A stretch of DNA of 64,000 bases, from the NCBI GenBank assembly GCA_021812985.1, contig JAKAMG010000005.1, positions 69,280 to 133,279 of the forward strand, in the 5' to 3' direction. The notes below the pieces were generated by a model that saw only the letters and a list, made by a program, of their open reading frames with translations, searched no databases and had not been told where the DNA came from. Numbering within the stretch: position 1 is the first letter of the stretch; each line of letters opens with the position of its first letter. Shown one piece after another: positions 18,058 through 26,545 of this stretch. Position numbers and translations under genes: made by a program. This DNA comes from Bacteroidota bacterium (GTDB lineage Bacteria; Bacteroidota; Ignavibacteria; Kryptoniales; JAKASW01).

Positions 18058-19053
18058 TCAGAACGACATCACCAGAGAAAACCTGCTGACGTTGCTGAAT
18101 ATTTCCATTTTTGAGAACGAGTAATTGACCTGGAGATCATTGCCAGCAAGACTCGTATTTATCCCTAATCCCGCAGACCAAGACTGCAGGTCGCGGTTGG
18201 TCTGATATCCGCCGCGGAGTGCGAGCATGCCGAGGAATTTGTATTCCAGCCCGACGTTTACGCGTTCCGAATAGCTGTTGGAATGAAGAAAATCGACGGC
18301 CATAGTCAATGAAGTCCCCTTATCGTGATTCTCGTTCACGAATTTCAGGAGGTCGATCGCCGCGCCCATCGTGAATGTCAGCGGGAGCTGTTCGGCAATG
18401 ACTTCACGTGTGATGTCCGACGAGAAATTTCTGATGGCCATGCCGAATCTAAAATCATTGAACAGCGTGATATACTTGACACCCAGGTCGAAGGCGATTT
18501 TTGTCGCAGTATTCTTCGTCGTCGTGCCGTCATAGAAGGTGTTGTCTCCCAGGTTCTGGCCTACGAGCCTGACGTTGCCGCCGACGAGGAACTGAGTGTT
18601 CACGTGCTTGGCATAAGTGAGCCCGATCGAGTATGCACCGACGTTCGATACAGGTCCGTTATCGATGTACCCGCCCAGGGGATTAAGGCTTGTGCCATTG
18701 ATCGTGCCGTAATCAACGGACAGCACGCTGAGTCCCACCGCGCCGTAGTTCTTCATGTTCCACGCTATTGCGCCGGCATAGTAATTTATGTCGGCGATCC
18801 ACTGCGTATAATCAAGCGTGACGTTATAGGTATTCGTCATCTCAGCCATGGCGGCCGGATTATAGAAAATGGCGTCCGCACCTGTGCCGACCGCGTAGTA
18901 GGCGTCTCCCATCGCGCTCGCCACCGGAGAAATGCCGACAAGCTGGAAGTTCATCGTGCTCTGCGCGACCTTGTTCAGACCTATCTGCGCCTTCAGCGTA
19001 CCGGCAAACACGAGGGTAAGAGCCAATGCCAACAAGAAATTCTTCTGATTCAT
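18058..19053 (-). CDS. PorV/PorQ-like outer-membrane beta-barrel protein (first triad)
   Basis: The 331-residue protein starts at the ATG at 19053 (GGAAA upstream). The signal peptide ends near residue 23 (L-K-A-Q). The body shows the FadL-like PorV/PorQ (UPF0164) pattern: VASAMGDAYYAVGTGADAIFYNPAAMA, alternating beta-strands, and a terminal Phe. PorV binds type IX tails at the outer membrane and shuttles cargo in well-studied Bacteroidota. It lies 20 bp after the VPNPY surface protein and 18 bp before GH105, in one operon with the TonB receptor. The same order recurs at 35.7-42.7 kb. A job as a dedicated partner of the VPNPY protein is inferred from that repeat. Confidence 0.82.
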   Translation of the reverse strand: MNQKNFLLALALTLVFAGTLKAQIGLNKVAQSTMNFQLVGISPVASAMGDAYYAVGTGADAIFYNPAAMAEMTNTYNVTLDYTQWIADINYYAGAIAWNMKNYGAVGLSVLSVDYGTINGTSLNPLGGYIDNGPVSNVGAYSIGLTYAKHVNTQFLVGGNVRLVGQNLGDNTFYDGTTTKNTATKIAFDLGVKYITLFNDFRFGMAIRNFSSDITREVIAEQLPLTFTMGAAIDLLKFVNENHDKGTSLTMAVDFLHSNSYSERVNVGLEYKFLGMLALRGGYQTNRDLQSWSAGLGINTSLAGNDLQVNYSFSKMEIFSNVSRFSLVMSF

Positions 19054-19073
19054 TTTCCTATTCCCTTCCTCAA

Positions 19074-21263
19074 TCACCGCACGACAAGGAATTTTTGATA
19101 AGAAATTCTGCCATCCGGAGTTTCAAAGACGGCGATGTACACTCCGCTGTAGATCACCTGCTGGCTGGAGGTCAGCAGTGTCCAGGTTTCCGATCCTCCG
19201 GTCTGCCCCGGCGTCGGGTGGTGAATCGTCTGAACGAGGTCCCCGTTCTCCGTGTAAATCTTGATGGTACACGTCTGAGGGAGATTATAGAACACTAGGG
19301 CTCTGCCGTCAGTCGCGCCGAGACCTCCCTCCGCCTTGTACAGCAGCGGATCCCTGATGTTGTACGGATTGGGGACAATTCTGATCTTCGAAAGATCATC
19401 CTGGGCGAAATTCGTCGGCCTGACGAAATAATAGTTGGGATAGAGTGCCCTTCCGCTGTAGATGATCTTACCGCGGGTAGTCGGGTCGGCATTCTGATCG
19501 TCGTAAGCAATTCTCGCCTTCGACTGTATGTAATAGTAGACCTGCGCTCCGTAATAGCCGATCGAGTCATTGAACGTGTGCGTCGCCGCCATGTCGGTCG
19601 AGTCTGAATTATAGATTGGCTGGTACATGACCGTGTCAAGATTCGAGACTCTCCGCATGATCCTGTAGCCAGCGAAGCCTGGCATGGCCTCAGCCGCGGG
19701 ATCGGACCATGATATTTGAATCGAGCCGGCAGTCGGTGTTATCGACGCGTTCTGCGGCGGCGGAGGCGCCTGCGGAATGTTGTAATCGTGGTCAAAATTC
19801 CATTTCGCGCGCCAGGCACTCAACATCACGGAGTCTATTCCGAGGCTTATCCAGCGGTCCTTCGCCTTATCAGCCGAGGTGGCGCCGCTTGGGAACTGAA
19901 AGTTGCTCGGGAAGAGCCCAGTGTTCGAATTCCATCCCGGAATCTGCGAGGCATTAGGCGGGTCAGTGAGCGTTCCGTCAAGCCAGAGCTGGCCGATTTG
20001 TTGACCGAGCTCGTAGCCGATTCCCGCGAAACCGCTCGCGTATACAATGTGGAGCTTCTGTCCCGGATAAAAAGTGTACGGACCGAAACTGCAGGTCCTG
20101 TATGAAATGCCCTCGTACTGTCCCCCGGGATTGTTTGTATAATCGTCGGTCCCAAGTTCGTCGTTGTTGAAACCGTGGTGCGTCCCGGTGATTTCGCCCG
20201 GCATAGGATTGGCATCGGAATAAGCTCCTCTGATCGCGTAGAAGCTCTTGCTCCCGTATTGGTCGCTTATTTGTGAGGACTGTATGGCGGTAGCGACTCC
20301 CATGTACGTGACTTTCGGCTGAAGAGGATCATCCGCATCTTTTGACGAGTCCGTATATGGCTCGGCCGAGGCGTGGAGTATGGCGAAGTAATGCATGTTG
20401 GGATTGATGAGTCTCCCGTTCTGAGAGGCTTGGGGGGCGCCCATGTCGTCGCCGGCAATCTTCGGGTTGTCAGCGCTGTACTCGTAGAATACCCGCATCG
20501 AATCGCCCGGGCGGCCTCCGTAATAGTGCTGCCAGCTCATCGTGGGATCAAACTGACCGGACGGGTTGCTCCCGTTCGAGTAAAACATATTCCCGCCGGT
20601 CTCCTGCATGTTGATATAGAGACTGTCGAGAGTGTCGCCGCCTGCGTTCGTGAAGACGACGTCAGTGATAACGTAGTTGTCGTTGTAGTTCTGGGACCAG
20701 GCATAGACTTTGCGGTCCATCGTCACGCCGAGTATAGTGGAGTCGACGACTTCCGCTACCTCATCATAAGTGTGATTCTGGAAACCCGAATAGGAAGGAT
20801 TGTACGTCCCGAATTGAGCCACGTTGGTCTGCGAGCCGTTGATCTGTATAGCCGGGAACTTGTAGCGGACGTAATTCGAGAGCGGGACAAGTACCTTACC
20901 CTTTGGCATCGAATCTGTGACGGTCGAATAAATCGCTACATTCTCGATGGAGTCGGTGAGTGGATTAAACCAATGCGTCGCGGTCAGATTAATTCCGGCT
21001 CCCGTGAAGGCCTGAGGATACTGAGCACGATCTGCCGCGATCCCGTAGTCATTCGGAAAGAACCCACGGGTGGGATCGAAGTTTGTCTTTGAGCCATTGG
21101 CAGACATGCCAAGCCAGAGTTTGCCTGTCGTGATCGCTGTTGTTTGAAGTTCGGGTGTCTGCTGAGCGAGCGCATTAGACCCCGTGACGGCCAATGACAG
21201 AACGAGAAAGGCAAGGGTCGCTGCGCCTCCCCCGGTAATGTCTGCGATTCGAAAAAATCTCAT
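19074..21263 (-). CDS. VPNPY-tailed secreted surface protein (first triad; possible SusD substitute)
   Basis: The protein has 729 residues from the ATG at 21263 (GGAG six bases upstream). The signal peptide ends about residue 35 (A-L-A-Q). A long beta-rich region (about 40-500) is followed by a fibronectin III domain (about 505-600: SIQISWSDP, GYRIMRR). A 100-residue tail begins VPNPYN (630-729) and contains NLPQTCTIKIYT, a variant of the type IX sorting tail. The protein sits between the TonB receptor (23 bp) and PorV-like gene (20 bp). The paralogue at 36738 occupies the same place in the second triad and has a tail of exactly the same length. A surface substrate-binding role beside the receptor is inference; no SusD fold or lipobox is seen. 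Confidence 0.8.
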   Translation of the reverse strand: MRFFRIADITGGGAATLAFLVLSLAVTGSNALAQQTPELQTTAITTGKLWLGMSANGSKTNFDPTRGFFPNDYGIAADRAQYPQAFTGAGINLTATHWFNPLTDSIENVAIYSTVTDSMPKGKVLVPLSNYVRYKFPAIQINGSQTNVAQFGTYNPSYSGFQNHTYDEVAEVVDSTILGVTMDRKVYAWSQNYNDNYVITDVVFTNAGGDTLDSLYINMQETGGNMFYSNGSNPSGQFDPTMSWQHYYGGRPGDSMRVFYEYSADNPKIAGDDMGAPQASQNGRLINPNMHYFAILHASAEPYTDSSKDADDPLQPKVTYMGVATAIQSSQISDQYGSKSFYAIRGAYSDANPMPGEITGTHHGFNNDELGTDDYTNNPGGQYEGISYRTCSFGPYTFYPGQKLHIVYASGFAGIGYELGQQIGQLWLDGTLTDPPNASQIPGWNSNTGLFPSNFQFPSGATSADKAKDRWISLGIDSVMLSAWRAKWNFDHDYNIPQAPPPPQNASITPTAGSIQISWSDPAAEAMPGFAGYRIMRRVSNLDTVMYQPIYNSDSTDMAATHTFNDSIGYYGAQVYYYIQSKARIAYDDQNADPTTRGKIIYSGRALYPNYYFVRPTNFAQDDLSKIRIVPNPYNIRDPLLYKAEGGLGATDGRALVFYNLPQTCTIKIYTENGDLVQTIHHPTPGQTGGSETWTLLTSSQQVIYSGVYIAVFETPDGRISYQKFLVVR

Positions 21264-21286
21264 GAATGTCTCCATTGATTATACTT

Positions 21287-24200
21287 TCAGAAGTCCACTT
21301 TCATACCGAACCAGATGTCTCTCGGCTGGCCGTAGAGAAACACGCTGGCATAATCGGGATCGTTGATGTAAGGCTTGCTGCTCGACCTCAGGTCGCCAAC
21401 CTTGTCGTTGCCCGCGATGTAGTAGCCGGGATACTGCTGTCTGAGCTGATCGTACGCGGCGGAGTTGTACATGGGAAGATGAAGCGACATCAGGTACAGC
21501 GCCTCGTCAGAATTGTTAGGCACCCAGCCCGCCTGCCCGGAGGACGACGGTCCTGACAGATCACTAGAGAACGCGTACAGATTCCCCATCTCGTTGACCT
21601 TGAGATTCAGAATGTTAGTGACGTTCACGTATGCAGATATATTGAGTCCGGCGACGGTGAAGTTCCTCGACAGCTTCATATCAAGCCTGTAATAATCGGG
21701 CCACTGCATGTTGTCCCTGAGATGCACGTCAGCAAGAGGATTCCACGTGAAGTAGCTTCCCGCTTCCCATTCGCCGAAGAACGTCAGGTTCCAGTCGCCA
21801 AGAACATCGATACCGGCCAATTTTGGTCCCCAGTTCTCGGGCGACTTGAAAGTAAGATCGGCGTTGAGATGGGGTCTCGGAAGAGTTGGGACTTCATTCC
21901 CCTGATAAAGGTTCGACTGGTCCGTAACGGGAATGTCATAGATATACTGCTCGCCCGTGTTCCCCGTCTTAGTCAGCATGTAGTTGAAATTCACCCACCC
22001 GTTTATCCACGAATTGTCGGATTTGGACAGATTCACCTCAAGCCCCTGTATGCTCTGATACTGATTGTTGAGATATCCAGTATAGTTCAGCCCGAGCGTG
22101 GAGCCGACGGTCTTGTATGTTACCTGGCCCTGCTGTCCAGATATGTCCTTGTAATAACCGCTGACGCGGAGCATGAATGACTCGTAAAGATTGTAGTCCA
22201 CGCCGAGTTCATATGAAGTCGTGAGCGGCGGCTCCAGATTGGGATTGGACATCTGGTAAAGACCGTTCTTCGTGTAGCGGTAAGTGAATTCGTACATCGA
22301 GTAGTACGGCGGATTCGATCTGAATTGTCCGTAATTGAAGTAGAACTTCGACCTTTCAGTCACGGGGAAGGAAACACCGAGTCGCGGGCTTACGGTGAAG
22401 AAATTCTTGATCTTCTGAAGGAAGCCGGGATGAGTCTGATTGTATTTCTCCCAGAAATCCCAGATGTACGACCTGCCGGTGTTCAGATACTGGTACAATG
22501 TGGAGTCGTCCTGCGGCTGGAACGCCGGTACGAATGGCTGACTCGGCCAGTCGCCTCCCCCTCCGAAATAATAGTCGAAGCGGACGCCGAGGTTGGCAAC
22601 AAGCCCCTGGTAATTCACCTGGTCCTGGATATAGAATGCCGACTGGCTCGGAGTGCGATGATAGTTAAACTCGTATGTGTTGTACGCGTTGTTGTTCCAC
22701 TGCTCCCAAAAATTGTGCTGGAGGTCGATCAGGTTATACTCTAACCCGGTCTTCACGAAATTGTGATCGCCTATTTGGGAGGAGAGGTCAAACTTGAACT
22801 GATACTGGTATGATTTTGAATTGTCGTGCAGGTCCCCTTCCTTTCCCCTGAACCTGAAGATTGACATGCCGAGCGGCGTGTCGTAGCTCGGGAACGTGTA
22901 CCCGTTGACATGATGCGACGTGGCAAACTGCAGCTTTCCGTACGGCGACTCATCAAGGTTATAAGGACCTATCTGGAGCATTTGAGTCGTGTCGCGGTTG
23001 TCTCCGGTCGGTGAATAGTCGGAGATCGCCAGCCTGCTCAGCGTGACTTCATAATAAGTCTTCGGGCTGATCAGCTGATTGAGAGTAACTCCCGTCATCA
23101 CCGTGGTCTGGTTAAGGATTGGGAAATAAGCCTGATCGTAGAGGTAATTATAGTTGTCGCCGGTAATTCCAGCGTTGTCGAAGACGAAGTCGAGGTTGTT
23201 CTGCTGCATGAAGCCGCCGCGGTCACCGACGTTCGGTTCGTCTCCGGAGGCCGGCCTAATCGGGCTCACGCCGATCTCACGCTTCCAGAGCCCGTTCAAT
23301 GTTATCGTGATTGAGTTCGAAGGAGTTGACTTGACGGTCAGCAGGGAGGTTGAAGAGAAGTCACTGTTGAGCGTCACGGGCTCAACGTAATTGGATTTCC
23401 TTGTGTTGTTCGACACGTAGAAAGTCGCCTTTCCGAGCGCTTCACCGACGATCGGGACGGGACCTCCGAAGCCCGCGTCGAGATTGTAGTCACTCCCCCC
23501 TTCACTGTTCGCGTGCCTCAAGAAGGCGTCCCTTGTCGCATTCAACAACGAATCCGCCTGGGTTGGAGTCATGCTTCCCATGATGCTCGGGTTGGCCGCC
23601 ATCTGCTGCCGGATTCCCTGATAGTCGGGAATGCTCATAGTCATCCACGAGGTAAGGAGATACATCTCCAGAGGCGTCGCCCCGTTTGCCTGAGGCTTCT
23701 GGGACTGCGCGATCCATCCGTCGAACTGGGCGTGCTGGTCCTGCTGGTATTGATCCCATGCGCCCGACTTTGTCCCGGTGAAGGCGACGGCAGGATCGAG
23801 AAACGGCGCGAGAAAGGGATTGGTGGGATCGTACAATGACTGTCCGAACCTCCTCTGGTGTGCGAGGTCACTCGAGACATCGATCGTTCCATGGTACGCG
23901 CTAGGAGAACCTGACTTAGTCGTTATGTTTATGAGTCCCGACCTGAAGTTGCCGTACTCAGCATTGTACCCGCCGGACAGAACTGATACCTGTTCGATGG
24001 CGCTGAGCGGAATGCTGGTCTCCGCGTTGCCCACCGCGGCGTTGTCGTAGGCGAGACCGTTAACGAGCGTACCTACCTGGTCAGCCGATCCCCCTCTGAT
24101 AGTAATGAATCCGTTGTCTGTGGTCGCAACTCCGGGGAGCTTGGACAGAAATGCGTTGATCTCTCTTATGCCGGCCGTGTTGGTTATCTGAGCACCCGTC

Positions 24201-24622
24201 GAGACCATCTGCGTGCTCGACACTTCCCTGTGGAGCTCGTTCCTCTCCGCAACGACGACCACTTCCCCAGCCTGGATCTCGGTCGACTTAAGTTCGAAAT
24301 CCACCGTCGCCACCCTGTCCAGACTTACCAGGACGTCCTTCACCAGCACCGGGCTGTAGCCAACCATAGATGCTCTGACGTCATAAGTTCCGACCGGGAC
24401 GTTTACAATGAAGAATTTCCCTTCGAGGTCGGTGACAGCACCAAGGTTGGTCCCAACCACTAATACGTTGACGCCCGGCAGCGCTTCACCGGTCTTGGCA
24501 TCCTTGACTGTGCCTTGGATTCTGCTGCGTGACTGGGCGTAGGCACTCCCCAAGCCGAATGTCAGCATCGCCAGGAACACCAGCAGAGGCGCGACGGCCA
24601 GGTGAAATGAGAATCTTGTCAT
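21287..24622 (-). CDS. TonB-dependent outer-membrane receptor (first triad, pectin locus)
   Basis: The protein has 1111 residues from the ATG at 24622 (AGGAG upstream). After the signal peptide (ends A-Y-A-Q) comes a carboxypeptidase-regulatory-like domain (IQGTVKDAKTGEALPG, about 35-120). It is followed by a plug domain with LPGVATTDNGFITIRGG and YNAEYGNFRSGLINI, and a beta-barrel ending in W-F-G-M-K-V-D-F. This is the architecture of SusC-like and related receptors that import oligosaccharides with TonB energy. It follows DUF4861 by 44 bp and is followed by the VPNPY and PorV-like genes; there is no SusD. The operon context (GH105, uxaC, DUF4861) makes pectin oligosaccharides the likely cargo. 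Confidence 0.9.
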   Translation of the reverse strand: MTRFSFHLAVAPLLVFLAMLTFGLGSAYAQSRSRIQGTVKDAKTGEALPGVNVLVVGTNLGAVTDLEGKFFIVNVPVGTYDVRASMVGYSPVLVKDVLVSLDRVATVDFELKSTEIQAGEVVVVAERNELHREVSSTQMVSTGAQITNTAGIREINAFLSKLPGVATTDNGFITIRGGSADQVGTLVNGLAYDNAAVGNAETSIPLSAIEQVSVLSGGYNAEYGNFRSGLINITTKSGSPSAYHGTIDVSSDLAHQRRFGQSLYDPTNPFLAPFLDPAVAFTGTKSGAWDQYQQDQHAQFDGWIAQSQKPQANGATPLEMYLLTSWMTMSIPDYQGIRQQMAANPSIMGSMTPTQADSLLNATRDAFLRHANSEGGSDYNLDAGFGGPVPIVGEALGKATFYVSNNTRKSNYVEPVTLNSDFSSTSLLTVKSTPSNSITITLNGLWKREIGVSPIRPASGDEPNVGDRGGFMQQNNLDFVFDNAGITGDNYNYLYDQAYFPILNQTTVMTGVTLNQLISPKTYYEVTLSRLAISDYSPTGDNRDTTQMLQIGPYNLDESPYGKLQFATSHHVNGYTFPSYDTPLGMSIFRFRGKEGDLHDNSKSYQYQFKFDLSSQIGDHNFVKTGLEYNLIDLQHNFWEQWNNNAYNTYEFNYHRTPSQSAFYIQDQVNYQGLVANLGVRFDYYFGGGGDWPSQPFVPAFQPQDDSTLYQYLNTGRSYIWDFWEKYNQTHPGFLQKIKNFFTVSPRLGVSFPVTERSKFYFNYGQFRSNPPYYSMYEFTYRYTKNGLYQMSNPNLEPPLTTSYELGVDYNLYESFMLRVSGYYKDISGQQGQVTYKTVGSTLGLNYTGYLNNQYQSIQGLEVNLSKSDNSWINGWVNFNYMLTKTGNTGEQYIYDIPVTDQSNLYQGNEVPTLPRPHLNADLTFKSPENWGPKLAGIDVLGDWNLTFFGEWEAGSYFTWNPLADVHLRDNMQWPDYYRLDMKLSRNFTVAGLNISAYVNVTNILNLKVNEMGNLYAFSSDLSGPSSSGQAGWVPNNSDEALYLMSLHLPMYNSAAYDQLRQQYPGYYIAGNDKVGDLRSSSKPYINDPDYASVFLYGQPRDIWFGMKVDF

Positions 24623-24666
24623 TTCTTTCTCCTGCAACTTCTGGATTGATTAAACACAAACCTCAC

Positions 24667-25962
24667 TTAAAATGAAATCACTATTGGGGTTTCTAGTTTT
24701 ATTTCCGTTTCCCGAAGGTATCTGCGGAATTCCCGCACATTCCTAATCCCTCCCGGCTCCTTCTCCCAGGCTGCCGCAAAGAGATAGTTCAGTCGCCCAT
24801 TTTCCGGCTTCAGCACAACAATCCAACTGAGCGAATCTTCAGCCATGCTGACTGCGTTTTCCGACCTGAAGAAAACTGCCGTCCCCAGATTGTCCCCGGC
24901 CAAGCTCTGCTTTCCGTAAACACCGATGTAAGACCATCCTCCTCGAGCGCGCGAGGTTGAGCGAATGAATTCACAGCTGTCATGCTTCGCTAGACCGGTG
25001 CATAGATCCACAGGCCTGCCGTGAAGATCAACGACGACACTAGTAAGCCTGCTCCCCGCGCCGATACTGAGATGAGACTCCATATCGAAAAGGTCGCCCC
25101 CGATATTCCACCCCAGATACGTCGTTCGAATTCCTGCAAGTATAGGTCCGTCCTCGCTGACTTCGCACCTGATCCGCCGTACGTCGCTTACGGTCTCAAC
25201 CTTTGAATCGTGCCACATTGCAATAGAGCCAATGCCAAGCGACTCACCGACTTTAAAGATGTCCATCCCCCAGTCGAGCATCCGAGTGTAGGACTCCATG
25301 CTGTTTGAAACCAGATCTTTTTCACCGAGCTCCTTCAGCACGAGCCTCTTCACTCTCTTCCCGAAAATGTCGTTTCGATTTCTCGAATCGAGATAGAACC
25401 GGTATGCTATACGGTCTGATTCCCATCCCGGTCCTTCTATGCGGTAGAGAGCGTCGTGCGCGAAATGGTCCTTGGGAACCGTTGTGGAGTCAACGTCGAC
25501 GAACCTCCCGCCCGTGTAGTAGCCATTCGTCTTCGTGTAGTCAACCTTAACCCCGATCGTCGCCTGTGCCATCTTGTGAAAATGGTGGACCACGCTTCTT
25601 TCCACCGGCCACGAAACCTTTAGTGTCTTAGTCTGACGCGGGGCGAACGATGAAAGTATCAGGATTGAACCAGATGAGTGGAGCGACCGGGAGCTGTCAA
25701 ACTGAGACGGTAGCTCCTCACCCTTGTATGTTACCATGAAGGAGCGGGGATTGAAGGAGGGATATTTTTTTTGGAGCTGTGCCACGTCCAGACTGATGAT
25801 TTCATCATGCCTGTAGAGCGCCGTTTGGTTCGACGCCTTCAGGCTAAACCTGCCTGCCCCGACCGCGGAAGGCAAAACGCCGGCATCCCCTTTGACCGGA
25901 AATTCAAAGGAAAGGACAATTCCGGCAATAGCGACCCAGAACAGCTTAGTCACTATTCGCAC
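24667..25962 (-). CDS. Secreted DUF4861-family protein
   Basis: This 431-residue protein matches the DUF4861 pattern: a hydrophobic signal peptide, then YYTGGRFVDVDS, YRIEGPGWESD, YRFYLDSRNRNDIFGK, YTRMLDWGMDIFKVG and a C-terminal AAAWE block. DUF4861 proteins are frequent in pectin- and other uronic-acid-degradation loci, but I know of no settled activity that can be assigned here. The start is uncertain: GTG at 25962, or GTG at 25953 with GGTG upstream, are the only choices before the signal peptide. It heads the receptor-VPNPY-PorV-GH105-DUF4350-uxaC unit behind a promoter and LacI-type operators. Confidence 0.78.
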   Translation of the reverse strand: MRIVTKLFWVAIAGIVLSFEFPVKGDAGVLPSAVGAGRFSLKASNQTALYRHDEIISLDVAQLQKKYPSFNPRSFMVTYKGEELPSQFDSSRSLHSSGSILILSSFAPRQTKTLKVSWPVERSVVHHFHKMAQATIGVKVDYTKTNGYYTGGRFVDVDSTTVPKDHFAHDALYRIEGPGWESDRIAYRFYLDSRNRNDIFGKRVKRLVLKELGEKDLVSNSMESYTRMLDWGMDIFKVGESLGIGSIAMWHDSKVETVSDVRRIRCEVSEDGPILAGIRTTYLGWNIGGDLFDMESHLSIGAGSRLTSVVVDLHGRPVDLCTGLAKHDSCEFIRSTSRARGGWSYIGVYGKQSLAGDNLGTAVFFRSENAVSMAEDSLSWIVVLKPENGRLNYLFAAAWEKEPGGIRNVREFRRYLRETEIKLETPIVISF

Positions 25963-26208
25963 CGAGTTTCGCGATTTGAATTCGTATCAAACCGGATATT
26001 GGTACATCCTCCTTTCAGCCACCGGTAGCCAAATAAATACCGGAGGGATAGTGTTTGCCTACACAGGCTTTTGAGGGCTACCCGACCACAGCATTGCTTT
26101 GAAGGTTCCCTGATTCCAACCAAATCGGTGGATGGAAAGGGGAAGCAGATGTTCTGCCCGCCACCCGCGTAAAGCTCAAATTGTCCTAATTTCTGAACGA
26201 AGCAAATA

Positions 26209-26244
26209 TTTAACCGTTGACTTAAACGGTAACTTAACCGTGAC
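26209..26244 (-). promoter_or_regulatory. LacI-family operator, tandem 12-bp repeats before DUF4861
   Basis: Successive 12-base units CGTTGACTTAAA (26215-26226) and CGGTAACTTAAC (26227-26238) are followed by a partial third copy CGTGACTA. Together they give repeated TTAAnCGnT cores on a 12-bp period. The array abuts the -10 box of the promoter on its downstream side. It matches the array at 8795-8818 and the site at 14382-14398. Confidence 0.72.
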
Positions 26245-26245
26245 T

Positions 26246-26274
26246 AATCTACTGCCGCCAATTTCCATTGTCAA
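26246..26274 (-). promoter_or_regulatory. Promoter of the DUF4861/TonB receptor unit
   Basis: On the minus strand TTGACA (26274-26269), 17 bases and TAGATT (26251-26246) read toward DUF4861. The operator repeats lie directly downstream. The -35 box, spacing and operator placement repeat those of the methylesterase promoter. Confidence 0.68.
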
Positions 26275-26545
26275 GTCATTTTTGCACAAAAGTTTTCGTT
26301 ATCGGGCGTTACACGCCTCAGGGTGGTAAGAAAGTGCTGAAGGAAGAGACGTAGAGCATGGCCTGCTTTGTCGCTGTCATCCATGCGCTCGCGAAAAGGA
26401 GGCGGTTAAACCAATGACCACTGGCGTAGGAGTCTCAGTCCCATTGTCAACCTAGCCAAACGTGGAGTGGCTCCGTTGCCTTAATCGCCCGAATGATATT
26501 CCAGGAGGCGAGGGATAGATGAATCGCAGAGACGCTAAATCGTCG

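Larger units (their letters stand above)
25963..26545. other. 583-bp intergenic regulatory region before the DUF4861 unit
   Basis: No gene is supported. The region holds a TTGACA-N17-TAGATT promoter (26246-26274), three near-copies of a 12-bp operator repeat (26209-26244), and a leader of about 245 bases. The 270 bp between the promoter and the GH92 stop codon contain nothing I can identify beyond a 5-bp hairpin near 26306. Confidence 0.65.
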
